From contig NW_003150771.1 in the NCBI RefSeq assembly GCF_000003605.2, forward strand, positions 46,757-60,367: a stretch of 13,611 nt of DNA, given 5' to 3'. The notes under the pieces were generated by a model. The model did no database searches. It was given only the letters and a program-made list of their open reading frames with translations, and was not told the origin of the DNA. Origin of the DNA: Saccoglossus kowalevskii (Eukaryota > Hemichordata > Enteropneusta > Harrimaniidae). A program made the translations under genes and the position numbers. Below, in pieces: positions 1 to 7,800 of the stretch. Position 1 is the stretch's first letter. Each line of letters begins with the position of its first letter.

Positions 1-92
1 TATCAAATTAGAGCTCGACCATTCCTTTAATTTGCTTTTTTCCAATGATTTCTATCTTTTGATGCCTACAAACATTACAGATTTTTATGTGA

Positions 93-352
93 AAACAACC
101 CGCTGGTGTCATTAAACTAGGGAGAAGGAACAAACCAAAAATGTTATTAGATGACAGAACATGTAAAAGATGTAATATAAATTCTCTTGATGATGAGAAG
201 CATTTTATCTTTAAATGTCCTTTTTTTTCTTCTGATTGTTTTTGACATGGAATGACAACCTTGCTTTATTGTACTATGTCCATTTTTAGGATACAACTGC
301 AATAAAGACTATTATAATTATTAGTATTATTATTAATATTATTACATGGGTT
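93..352 (+). mobile_element. 3' end of a non-LTR retrotransposon (LINE), decayed
   Basis: Positions 114-245 read, in one frame, KLGRRNKPKM, then DDRTCKRCN, then DDEKHFIFKCPFF, ending in TGA at 243-245. The order CxxC, then DExHF, then CP is typical of the extreme C-terminus of many LINE reverse-transcriptase ORFs. After the stop come about 55 bp, an AATAAA at 301-306 and an imperfect ATT microsatellite (about 311-352), a usual LINE 3' tail. Upstream the frame breaks at 90-92, so only the end of a dead copy remains. The clade (CR1, RTE or Jockey-like) is not decided. Confidence 0.6.
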
Positions 353-396
353 ATTTACATCATTGACAGACTGTATGTGAACCAATCATTTGAAAG

Positions 397-610
397 TACT
401 GTAAAACATGTTGAAAAAGCGGCATGTAATTTTAGCGAATTGTGATAAAATGACATAATAGCGAAATGTTGATTTAGCGAATCTCTCTTGTCATTGTTGA
501 TTTCTTTGTTTGGCGGCTATTTTGAATTGATAATAAAGTCATTAGCGACATCTTGAATTAGCAAATCAGTTCTCTTGCTAAATTCGCGAAAAAGACATGC
601 TCGCGAAATA
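397..610. mobile_element. MITE with TACTGTAAA end, right end eroded
   Basis: It starts with TACTGTAAAACATGTT and continues GCATGTAATTTTAGCGAATT. Near 570-610 the reverse complement reads GCATGTCTTTTTCGCGAATT, so the two halves form a long imperfect inverted repeat. The interior repeats AGCGAA and TCGCGAAA words. No matching TTTACAGTA right end is present. It is probably a non-autonomous DNA transposon of the same group as 717-927. Confidence 0.5.
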
Positions 611-716
611 GACTTTTTTTGACTAGAAACTCAGAATATTTACATTTCTTTAAATTGTCAAGTGGTAAAGGTATGCAAAACATGATCTGGGTTCTCTAGT
701 AAAAGTATTTTAAGAG

Positions 717-927
717 TACTGTAAAGGTATTAATTATTCACTGGGATTTAATTTTGCTTATTTCGCAGACTGGAAAATGCGCTAAATTAAAACCCAGTGA
801 ATATGTAAAATTTAGCACAGAACACATTATCTAAATGATAAAACCGTGAATTTAAAACCCATTGAATATGCCTGAAATGGTAAATCAGCAAAATTTAATC
901 CCAGCGAAAATTAGTCATTTTACAGTA
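717..927. mobile_element. Complete palindromic MITE with TA target sites
   Basis: The element runs CTGTAAA (719) to TTTACAG (925), flanked by TA on both sides (717-718, 926-927). The first about 46 bp and the reverse complement of the last about 46 bp align well. Both contain CTGTAAA, then TTAAT or CTAAT, then CTGGGATT and AATTTTGCT. The TA duplication and terminal inverted repeats fit a Tc1/mariner-type MITE. The interior repeats motifs such as AACCCA with TGAATATG at about 800-820 and 855-870. No ORF is present. Confidence 0.75.
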
Positions 928-1103
928 TATGGACCCCATTACTCTGTATACAAAATGTACATGTATTTGGATAAACAATGGTGAACAATAGAGGTAATTA
1001 ACATACTCCAAATGGATGTCACTCAGTGTCACTCGTTAATTTCAATTAATCAAATAATAAGTAACAATTAATAAGTTATAATTAATAAGGTATAATTACT
1101 CAC

Positions 1104-1190
1104 AAATGTAAATGGGTTCTCAACATTTTTTAATTTCTTCATTTTGTCAATAAATATTTCTATTTTTTCAGCAGTTTCTGGATCCAAAGC
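1104..1190 (-). CDS. ZPR1: ZPR1 exon 4
   Basis: It encodes residues 147-175 (29 codons), beginning [17 protein letters not shown] and ending in NPFTF. It matches the ZPR1 helix where family members have a similar run of residues before a conserved IxDDPSGN motif. The acceptor TTTCAG lies just upstream of 1190 and the donor GTGAGT starts at 1103. The expected next exon, with the DDPSGN motif, was not found in 1-1103, so that intron probably runs off the window. Confidence 0.9.
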
Positions 1191-4149
1191 CTGAAAGTAA
1201 ACAGAGCAGCTTGTTATAATAAAATTATTTTAACTCAATATCAATAAGTGAACAGATGCAATAATATTGTGTTTATTTCGGGAAGGTGATGTATTCACTG
1301 TAACCCAGCTTCCTCTGTCAGTTTCTCAATTTGCTACCAAAAATATAGTCTCCATTACATTTGCTACATGATTCGTCTGCGCTCTGAAATTAATTGTGGC
1401 GTGTTGATTGGTCACATTTTTATTGAGTCAATTATTTATTCACATCATCACGCCCTTATTTGCATAAGATACGGGAACTACTCTGGTTTCAAGGTGCTTT
1501 ATGTACCTACAGACACAGCAATCTCAACACAACTCAGTAATTGTACATGGATTTACTGTGACTTTGAAAATGTAACATAAAGAAATACAACAACAGAAAA
1601 CACCTACATGTTTCTATGGTGTTGGAATCGCCCACTGGTTAAGAAATATGGGCATGTAATTTATTAATTATTGAAGTGGATGACCTTAGTTACTGACATC
1701 ATTTTCTTACATGATTGAGTGTTCTTCAAATTTTTAGTGGGCAGAACAGGAATCGTATAACAAATTTAACTGGAGTCTATTTTCGGTTGCGAAACGGAGA
1801 AACAGATAGAAGTATACAAAGCAAAAAGGTTAATTAGTGACAGAAATTCTATGCAGAGAAATCTGATGAAATAATTTTAGCCATTGTACTGTAAAGTTTT
1901 CTTAGCAAATTACCTATTTGGCAAACACAAAAAAATAGAAAGATGATGATATCTTTTAGATTAATGGAGCAAATTATACTACCGTCGGTACTGACTAATG
2001 TGAAGTTATCACAAGAATACTGTAAAATACTTTATTTTAGCTGGAATTCATTTTCACTGAAAAGACTTTTAGGTATTTTGTATGGAATTTATTTTCACTG
2101 ATTTTTGGCGAGTTGACTGTAAAAGATAAGAAAAAAAGTATATTCGTTGGATTTTATTTTCACTGAATCATTCAGTGATTCTCCTTCAGCGAGAATAGTG
2201 GAAATTAACTCCAAGTAAAATACCACAAAGTATGCAAAATGATAGTATAGTGATCCTATCGACCATCACCATGGAGATTGATGCAATCCTGTACATACTT
2301 TACATAACTATTGTAAAAATTTATTATTATGGATTTTTACTGCTTGTAACATAACAGATAATAGTTTGAAATGGCAATAACAAATTTGTATTTGTTCTAT
2401 TAGAAGCACATCTCAAATAGAAGCTCATGTAAACAGACAATTCCTGATTCCAGAATCGATTGCATTACATATTTATCGTTTGTGTGTTTGCGCATACTGT
2501 GTGATCGAAAGGTACAAGTAGGAAAGATTCTTAATGTTCATAGCATGCATGCACATTCTTTTAAAATAAGGCTTCGCCAGAAAAATTACATTACACACCT
2601 GATAAATTGTCTTACACCCTATGTAAAACAATTCTTTTTTATAAACTGGTGATTTGCAATGTTTTGAAGTTAAACTTTCAACAGGTCTTCTCAAAGGCTA
2701 TTTACCTGTTCACAACCATGATTCATAATACCGTAGTCTCAATGGACACTGTGATTATTTGGAAAAGTAAAACTACAAATGTATGGGTTCATGAGGGTCA
2801 TATATTTGGTGTTTTGAAAGCTACCTGCTTCCAATCACTCAAACAGTAATACAATATTCAGGTAATCATGAGTAATAACAGAACAGAAAGAGAGTAAACC
2901 TTGTTGCAAGGTTTTGTCAATGTATTATGGGAAGTACAGTATTTTGATTTATACAAGTAACAGAAAATTTTAAAATTAACTACGAGTTATCATACCTTTC
3001 TTATTGGCTGTTCTTGTTCCAGGCCTGCAATAGCTCTATGTAACGTACCTTCAACTGTTGTTACAGTACCTTTTTGTGAAGTGGATGGAATTTCAAAATC
3101 CAACTCTGGAATAGTTACACAAGCAGAGTCAGATTTTATAACCATTCGATTCATATCCTGTTATGATAAAAAAATAAAACAGAACATTTTTTAACTAAGA
3201 TAAAATGTGTATTGGGGAGAAGGTGATTTATATTTTGAGGGTCAACCATTTGAACTCAGGGGGTGGGTAGAAGAGTGTGACCAGTGCAACTTTTGTTCAC
3301 AATGACTTATCTGTACTTTTTTGGAATGTGCCAACATTTTTTAAATGAAACACCTTGCATTGTTCAGCCACTTCTATGATTCCAAATGGTTGATCCCTTA
3401 CAAAAGATGCAGATGAATGCCCCTGCTGATTTTACTTGCAAATATTTGCAGGATAGTGGATTTTCATGGATTGTAAAATCATTTTTTATTCTTGTGAGAG
3501 TGTTGTCACATTAGCCTAATTAAGATTCTGTAAATTTGTGCATTGAGTAAAACTTGCTAAAACGATATGTAGCTATTTCAACATGTTTTACAGTATGTTA
3601 TTAAAATCTCTTCAAAATTGCATTGCTTAGGAGGGTGATACATGTAATTAGTTAATCTTGGTTTTGACGGGCATTTAGAGTCATCACTTGCCTTGGAAAA
3701 TAAGGTCTGACATTTTCATTGTATACATTTGTGAAGTAATACTATAAATTTTATATTTACCTTGATATTTGTAATCCTGAAAACATAATTACATCCTTTG
3801 TTTTGTATCTTTCCAGCTGGCTGCAATTCATTGTTGCTATAGTGACAATGAGGACATTCAAATGACATAATGACAACATCTTTATATAACGGAATCTTTG
3901 TCAGCAACAACTTGGTAGTACCCTGAAATTCAAATGAAAAACATAAGACATTGTTCAATGTTGACAAGAACTGTCAATTGTGACTCTACAATCTAGCTCA
4001 CCCAAAGATTTCAAACTGGAAGTGGAACACTTTACCTGTTGTTCACAGTTCATACACAAACTTTCAATTTCTGACACTTCTTGGTCACCCACTTCGTCTG
4101 CGTCTAGATTACGAAAGAGGGGTTTGTTTCCGTATGGCTGTTCTGTCAT
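1104..4149 (-). CDS. ZPR1: ZPR1 zinc-finger protein, exons 1-4, partial (3' part outside window)
   Basis: The coding sequence joins complement(4036-4149, 3761-3922, 2996-3157, 1104-1190). It gives 175 residues with no frame break, and every junction has GT/AG signals. Exons run from the zinc finger (C32, C35, C61, C64) into the conserved segment with IPELDFEIP and the TTVEG...GLEQ stretch, all typical of the eukaryotic ZPR1 family. From knowledge of the family, ZPR1 is a cytoplasmic and nuclear protein first found bound to receptor tyrosine kinases. It binds eEF1A, acts in eEF1A biogenesis and associates with SMN. The family protein is around 450 residues, with a second zinc-finger/domain copy, so more than half is missing beyond position 1. 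The gene is divergent to TOMM40 and probably shares its promoter. The family call is very secure; function in this species is inferred from homology. Confidence 0.95.
1887..1926. repeat. MITE left-end fragment
   Basis: TACTGTAAAG followed by TCTTAGCAAATTACC and TTTGGCAAAC resembles the ends of the TACTGTAAA MITEs elsewhere in this window. No partner right end is seen, so it is either a fragment or a chance match of its first 10 bases. Confidence 0.35.
2018..2224. mobile_element. MITE-like palindromic repeat with three internal copies
   Basis: It begins TACTGTAAAATAC. The right part, read in reverse complement, gives GGTATTTTACTTGGAGTTAA then TTCTCGCTGAA, which pairs imperfectly with the left part. 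Inside, the 18-mer GGAATTTATTTTCACTGA occurs three times with few changes (2043-2060, 2084-2101, 2149-2166). The centre-right holds a hairpin TCACTGAAT-C-ATTCAGTGA (2160-2178). It looks like a rearranged member of the same MITE group. Confidence 0.5.
2996..3157 (-). CDS. ZPR1: ZPR1 exon 3 (IPELDFEIP region)
   Basis: It encodes residues 93-146 (54 codons, phase 0 at both ends). The acceptor AACAG lies just upstream of 3157 and the donor GTATGA just below 2996. It starts [12 protein letters not shown] and contains [15 protein letters not shown] and TTVEG, hallmarks of the domain that follows the first ZPR1 zinc finger. It ends in [10 protein letters not shown]. It has the same length as exon 2 (162 bp). 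The 163 bp between 2993 and 3160 contain no in-frame stop in this reading. Confidence 0.93.
3158..3760 (-). other. ZPR1 intron 2 (0.6 kb)
   Basis: No gene is visible between exons 2 and 3 of ZPR1. The only recognisable content is the inverted MITE end at 3544-3595. Confidence 0.65.
3544..3595. repeat. Inverted MITE end homologous to 397-448
   Basis: The reverse complement of 3576-3595 is identical over 20 bases to 397-416 (TACTGTAAAACATG...). Similarity continues for about 30 more bases with scattered changes, for example GTTTTAGCAAGTTTTAC against AATTTTAGCGAATTGTG. It is thus a terminal fragment of the same element family in inverted orientation, inside ZPR1 intron 2. Confidence 0.6.
3761..3922 (-). 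CDS. ZPR1: ZPR1 exon 2 (second half of zinc finger 1)
   Basis: It encodes residues 39-92 (54 codons, phase 0 at both ends). The acceptor is TTTCAG directly upstream of 3922, and the donor GTAAAT has GT at 3759-3760. It begins [11 protein letters not shown], the strongly conserved ZPR1 signature after the first CxxC. The second CxxC (C61, C64 in [10 protein letters not shown]) completes a CX2C-X25-CX2C finger, so the finger is split by an intron. The stretch [11 protein letters not shown] matches the family pattern after the finger. Confidence 0.93.
4036..4149 (-). CDS. ZPR1: ZPR1 exon 1 (start codon, first half of zinc finger)
   Basis: It encodes residues 1-38. The ATG at 4147-4149 has A at -3, a good start context, and a stretch with FRNLDADE followed by EIESLCMNC matches the N-terminus of ZPR1 proteins. 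C32 and C35 form the first CxxC of the zinc finger. The exon ends in CAG before the donor GTAAAG (GT at 4034-4035), in phase 0. Reading past this donor adds residues unlike ZPR1 before a stop, which supports the splice. The N-terminus before the zinc finger is shorter than in mammals. Confidence 0.93.
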
Positions 4150-4222
4150 CGTTATTTCGATTTCATGTATAATTACAGAATAACAGAAATCCAGATATTA
4201 CGCAGCAGAATTTAAAAACTCT

Positions 4223-4231
4223 CCGGAAGTG
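4223..4231 (+). promoter_or_regulatory. ETS/GABP (NRF-2)-like site
   Basis: CCGGAAGTG is an exact match to the GABP/ETS consensus. It lies 74 bp upstream of the ZPR1 ATG. In animals GABP (NRF-2) commonly drives nuclear genes for mitochondrial proteins and divergent housekeeping pairs. Binding here is an inference. Confidence 0.6.
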
Positions 4232-4235
4232 AATA

Positions 4236-4243
4236 ACACGTGT
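4236..4243. promoter_or_regulatory. E-box ACACGTGT (ZPR1-proximal)
   Basis: This is a perfect 8-bp palindrome with the CACGTG core, 4 bp from the ETS-like site. bHLH-zip factors such as USF, MYC/MAX or MITF/TFEB relatives bind such sites. Its pairing with the ETS-like site suggests a composite promoter element. Confidence 0.5.
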
Positions 4244-4317
4244 GTTGAACATAACCTTTGACTTTTAGCACTTTGACTTCATTTCAGACGAACAGACATC
4301 CACGTACACGCAATTTG

Positions 4318-4322
4318 ATTGG
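4318..4322 (-). promoter_or_regulatory. CCAAT box (toward ZPR1)
   Basis: ATTGG on the plus strand, in GATTGGTCCGC, reads CCAAT on the minus strand. This is an NF-Y-type box about 170 bp upstream of the ZPR1 ATG and oriented toward ZPR1. Confidence 0.45.
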
Positions 4323-4510
4323 TCCGCTAACCATCATTTCTTTGAACATAATTGTGCAAAAGAAAAGATTTCATGGATTATTTTGCCCATTTATCAACTC
4401 CAGAAAACGATTGTCCTCACGACGTTTTACATTTCACTTATCAAAACATTTCGACGAGGTAAAACGGCATTCTATAAATTGTTCAAGGTTACACGACACA
4501 GTACAAGCAG

Positions 4511-4515
4511 CCAAT
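4511..4515 (+). promoter_or_regulatory. CCAAT box (toward TOMM40)
   Basis: GCCAATCA fits the NF-Y consensus and lies about 155 bp upstream of the TOMM40 ATG. A second CCAAT follows about 48 bp downstream, a common arrangement for NF-Y promoters. Confidence 0.45.
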
Positions 4516-4558
4516 CAAATAACTTCTTTCAACTACTTGTTCACCTGACCCCAACGCA

Positions 4559-4570
4559 CCAATCACGTGA
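4559..4570 (+). promoter_or_regulatory. Fused CCAAT box and E-box
   Basis: CCAATCACGTGA merges a CCAAT box (4559-4563) with the palindromic E-box TCACGTGA (4563-4570), sharing one base. It lies 100 bp upstream of the TOMM40 ATG. Both halves are exact consensus cores. NF-Y and a USF/MITF-type factor would compete or cooperate here; this is an inference. Confidence 0.5.
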
Positions 4571-4589
4571 AAGGATTCACCGGCACATG

Positions 4590-4597
4590 GCGCACGC
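4590..4597 (+). promoter_or_regulatory. NRF-1-like core in a GC-rich inverted repeat
   Basis: GCGCACGC matches the core of the NRF-1 consensus (GCGCAYGC), a regulator of nuclear mitochondrial genes including import components. It starts inside, and overlaps the right arm of, a 7-bp inverted repeat, CACCGGC (4578-4584) and GCCGGTG (4596-4602). The flanking bases do not fully match the 12-bp NRF-1 consensus. Confidence 0.45.
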
Positions 4598-4669
4598 CGG
4601 TGGTTTACACATATATTTCAATCGAGGTTGAAAGTTAATTTCATTTTGGGATATTATTATATAATCATT

Positions 4670-4847
4670 ATGGGGAACGTATATGCATCCGGCAATCCTT
4701 CTAATCCCCCAAATCCCTCTCCTTCACCGCCAGTTTCAGCAATAGGTGCGATGCCAACGACGGTCACATCGGCCATGGCAACACGACCAAAAGATGAAGG
4801 TCTTCCTAACCCTGGCACTTTTGAAGATCTACATAAGAAGGTTAAAG
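4670..4847 (+). CDS. TOMM40: TOMM40 exon 1 (start codon, N-terminal tail)
   Basis: It encodes residues 1-59 and the first base of codon 60. The ATG at 4670 has A at -3 and G at +4. The protein starts MGNV, like vertebrate TOM40. A Pro/Ser-rich tail (residues 8-25) is low complexity and is the variable part of the family. Residues 45-59 ([15 protein letters not shown]) are the conserved segment that leads to the inner helix of the barrel. The donor is AAAG/GTAGGA, phase 1. In-frame sequence upstream offers no ATG, so this start is the clear choice. Confidence 0.94.
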
Positions 4848-7800
4848 GTAGGAAAAAATCAAATTCAATATTTGCTTTTGAAATAAACCATAGACAGACA
4901 TACAGTGTGGTGTTGTGCATATACTTCTAATAGCCTTATTTTAGTTTTAAGGGTAGTTCTTGTTTTCGTCACGTACCGGTACATTTACCATAGACTGAGA
5001 CATTAGAAATGTATTTCCAAGTACAATACTAGTATAGCACGATTGACCATCAAACTCACTCAGTATACATCACTAATTTTCATTTTCCATATTTTGGTAT
5101 AGTTTATGTGTGAGAATTTACTAAATCGTATATGGTTTCTATTATCTAGGAAAAGTAGTTATTAGGGTAGTGGCTATCATATTTGATTGACTGGATTTTT
5201 AATATATTTAAGATTGGTGATTATAATCAATAAATCACAATAACTGTAAACAGTATTGATATACAAAATTATATTCAGATATGAATAAAAGATAATGATA
5301 TATAAAGATACTGTTAAAAAGAAATATAACATTTGATTGACCTTTGACCTACCCAAGTGTATAAAAGTATTAATTCAAAGGTAGATAAAGAAAAAATGAT
5401 ATACAACTGTGGTGATTGTTTGAAAAACTCACAATAAATCATTAGACTAATCCACATAGGGATGTTCACTAATGCAAAGGAGTTCTAGTCTATAAAACAT
5501 GTTATTGTGTTTTTTTTGTAATGTATTATATTATTTGCTCAAGTATTGCATGCAATTACGTAAATGTTTAGTCAAAGTAAGTCAATACACTGGTTGTATA
5601 TTGCTTGTTGAATCGAACTCATGATTTGTAGTAGTATTTGAGTTCAAATCCTACCTGGGTGTTTTATTGTAAATAGGATTAGACCAACATGACCCTGACC
5701 CTGTAAATGCATCAGGCTGAATTCATGCCCTATATAACCACGGTTACTAGAAGGATGGTTAGGAAACTCTCTTGGTTCTTTTGTAAGGTTCATGTCTCTG
5801 TAAACATTTAAAACAATAAGATTTAGCATACTGTCAACGTTGCGTTGGACATCAGCAGATGCAGACTCGCGATCGCTTTACTGAAACGATGCAAATTTTC
5901 TACAACTTAGTATTTAATTTACAGAAATTATATACTTTTAATACTAATTTAACAATGCGTTGTACTAAAATATAATTCCATTCGATTTTTCAGCAATATT
6001 CCCAAACTAATATGACAAACACAGACAAAATGGCTGACATCGCTAACTTTGAGAAAAAAAGCGTTATTTTCTAAATTTTAGATTGAAATTAGTTATGATA
6101 ATCGCAGTTCCACATTAAAATACCCAAACATTAAAGTAGTAACGAATACTAACATTTATTCGCAAGTAAAATTAGCTATTGTACTTTGAACACGCAAGTT
6201 TTCGGTGTACAAAATGCCAAGGTCAGTTTTGATTCACAGACGGCAAATCTGTCAACAAAACTAACTTTCGGTATTTAGATTTTTTCAAGAACAACAAAAC
6301 CTTGAGTATCACCCAACTTTTGCACAGAAGTCATTGATGCTTTTATGTCGATTTTACGGCATAATTTCTTCAATTTGATACACACACATGGAAAACGAAC
6401 GAAGATAGCAATACAAGTGATGACGTCATAGTGGTTGGACATGCATCGAAGTGAAGTCAATAGATAATTAGCATATCTAACAATAGAGTTTTCTAAACAT
6501 TCTTCTAGTAACCCTGATATAACCTTCTTAGAAGTATGGTTCATAAAATCATTGCATTACTTAAGTTATTACCGTTTGTCATTTCCGTGAGCACAATTTT
6601 ATATGAACGAATTGCAGCACCCTTGATCGCAAACATAAATGCTTTTCGTTTTGCTGCATTCTCACTTACTTGTCTTTTTCAAACGTACCTCTTTCTCAAG
6701 GAGGGTCCTGTATTACCTTCTCTGTCATTCTAACATATGTGCCAGGTCTTGTACAGAAACAGGAACATGTGCAAGACTGCAAAAGCATCACCAGCCATGT
6801 GCTGGCATGGCAGACTCACTAATAATTTTCACTTAATTGTTGGCAGGAGCAATAGTTCTGCTGGACTCTGATTAAATGTAAACCTAGCATACTTATGTGA
6901 GAATGAAGAATATGTACAAGAAAGTTTGAAAATAAAGAAATGTTCGTATGTGTGATTACCCTCTGAAATAAAAAAATATTTTGAAAAGTATTGAATTGTC
7001 TAAATTTTGTGTATAGGAAAAAATGACAATATTCAGTTATTCTGAAAACCAAAAATCACATATTGGGTCTGAACAATGTAGACTGGAGATTAAATCGTAA
7101 CTCAGGCATTTGTACATTTATACTGCCTTTAATACGACTTTGTATGTAGGGGTTCCATTATATGGCGGCTACAAGCCCAAATTGGCCATCCACTTTCTGC
7201 CTCTGACTGCCATCGACGGTCTCGCTGCAGTGCTTCACACTGCCAAGATCCTTTTTAATTTATTTTTGACCTGTTGTTACAGGATGATGGCCTGCTATTA
7301 AATGCATTTGTGAAATCCCTGTGTATGTAGTTTTTGTCTCAGATGAAATAACTAGCTCATCTTTGGTCCACCATCCAGAATAATTCTGCTGGTCCTCCCA
7401 AAATTATACTTGCTATATGGCAAGTGTTGGGTCATGTTATCATTTGCATGGATGTATAATTACTTTAAACGCTTATTATATAAAGCATCATCTCTTTGTA
7501 GTGAAAAAATATTATAGTAATGTGAAAATGTATATTTTAATTCAGAACTGATGCCAATGCCATTTGAAGGTTGTAAATTGATGGTCAATAAAGGTCTCTC
7601 CAATCACTTTCAAGTTGGACATCAACTCAGTTTGAGTGCAGATAAAGAAAAATCATCTTATCATTTTAGTGCCACTTATGTTGGAACAAAACAAATTAGC
7701 CCTTCTGAGGTAAGTGGAATTATGTCTGTGTCACTCTATTGCTATCCCCGTGCGGGAATTAATTAAGGGTCAAAATGTCTTGGAAAGGAAAAGAAAGTTT

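Larger units (their letters stand above)
1191..2995 (-). other. ZPR1 intron 3 (1.8 kb)
   Basis: This intron lies between ZPR1 exons 3 and 4. Besides the MITE pieces listed separately (1887-1926, 2018-2224), I see no coding similarity. A 70-codon plus-strand frame at 1368-1580 has no recognisable motif. The remainder is AT-rich unique sequence. Confidence 0.7.
4150..4669. promoter_or_regulatory. Shared bidirectional promoter of ZPR1 and TOMM40
   Basis: These 520 bp separate two divergent start codons and must hold both 5' leaders and both core promoters, unless distant non-coding exons exist. The stretch has more CpG than the introns around it. It carries an ETS/GABP-like site, two CACGTG E-boxes, three CCAAT boxes and an NRF-1-like core (listed separately). 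No convincing TATA box is placed for either gene, which fits a dispersed housekeeping promoter. Short plus-strand open frames here have no recognisable product. Confidence 0.75.
4848..7545 (+). other. TOMM40 intron 1 (2.7 kb)
   Basis: The intron separates exon 1 from exon 2. It is AT-rich at 4850-5600, with a relatively CpG-richer patch at about 5830-6700. I recognise no protein-coding exon of known type. Items worth note are a DR1 element (5338-5350), a tRNA B-box-like hairpin (5610-5650), a full CRE (6420-6429) and an 89-codon minus-strand ORF (6275-6544). About 7130-7300 is a more GC-rich stretch with no recognisable product, possibly an old repeat. Confidence 0.7.

Noticed and set aside
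1-1103. ZPR1 exon with the DDPSGN motif
   Set aside because: No matching minus-strand codons are visible here; the region is explained by a LINE end and MITEs.
1368-1580. 70-codon plus-strand ORF in ZPR1 intron 3
   Set aside because: No motif or splice context; its length is expected by chance in six frames of AT-rich DNA.
4258-4631. Plus-strand ORFs of 96 and 82 codons in the shared promoter
   Set aside because: They overlap each other in different frames, cover the E-box/CCAAT sites and encode nothing recognisable. The conserved genes on both sides explain the region as a promoter.
4657-4920. Minus-strand 87-codon ORF over TOMM40 exon 1
   Set aside because: It lies antisense to a secure exon; its Gly-rich stretch reflects the Pro-rich TOMM40 tail.
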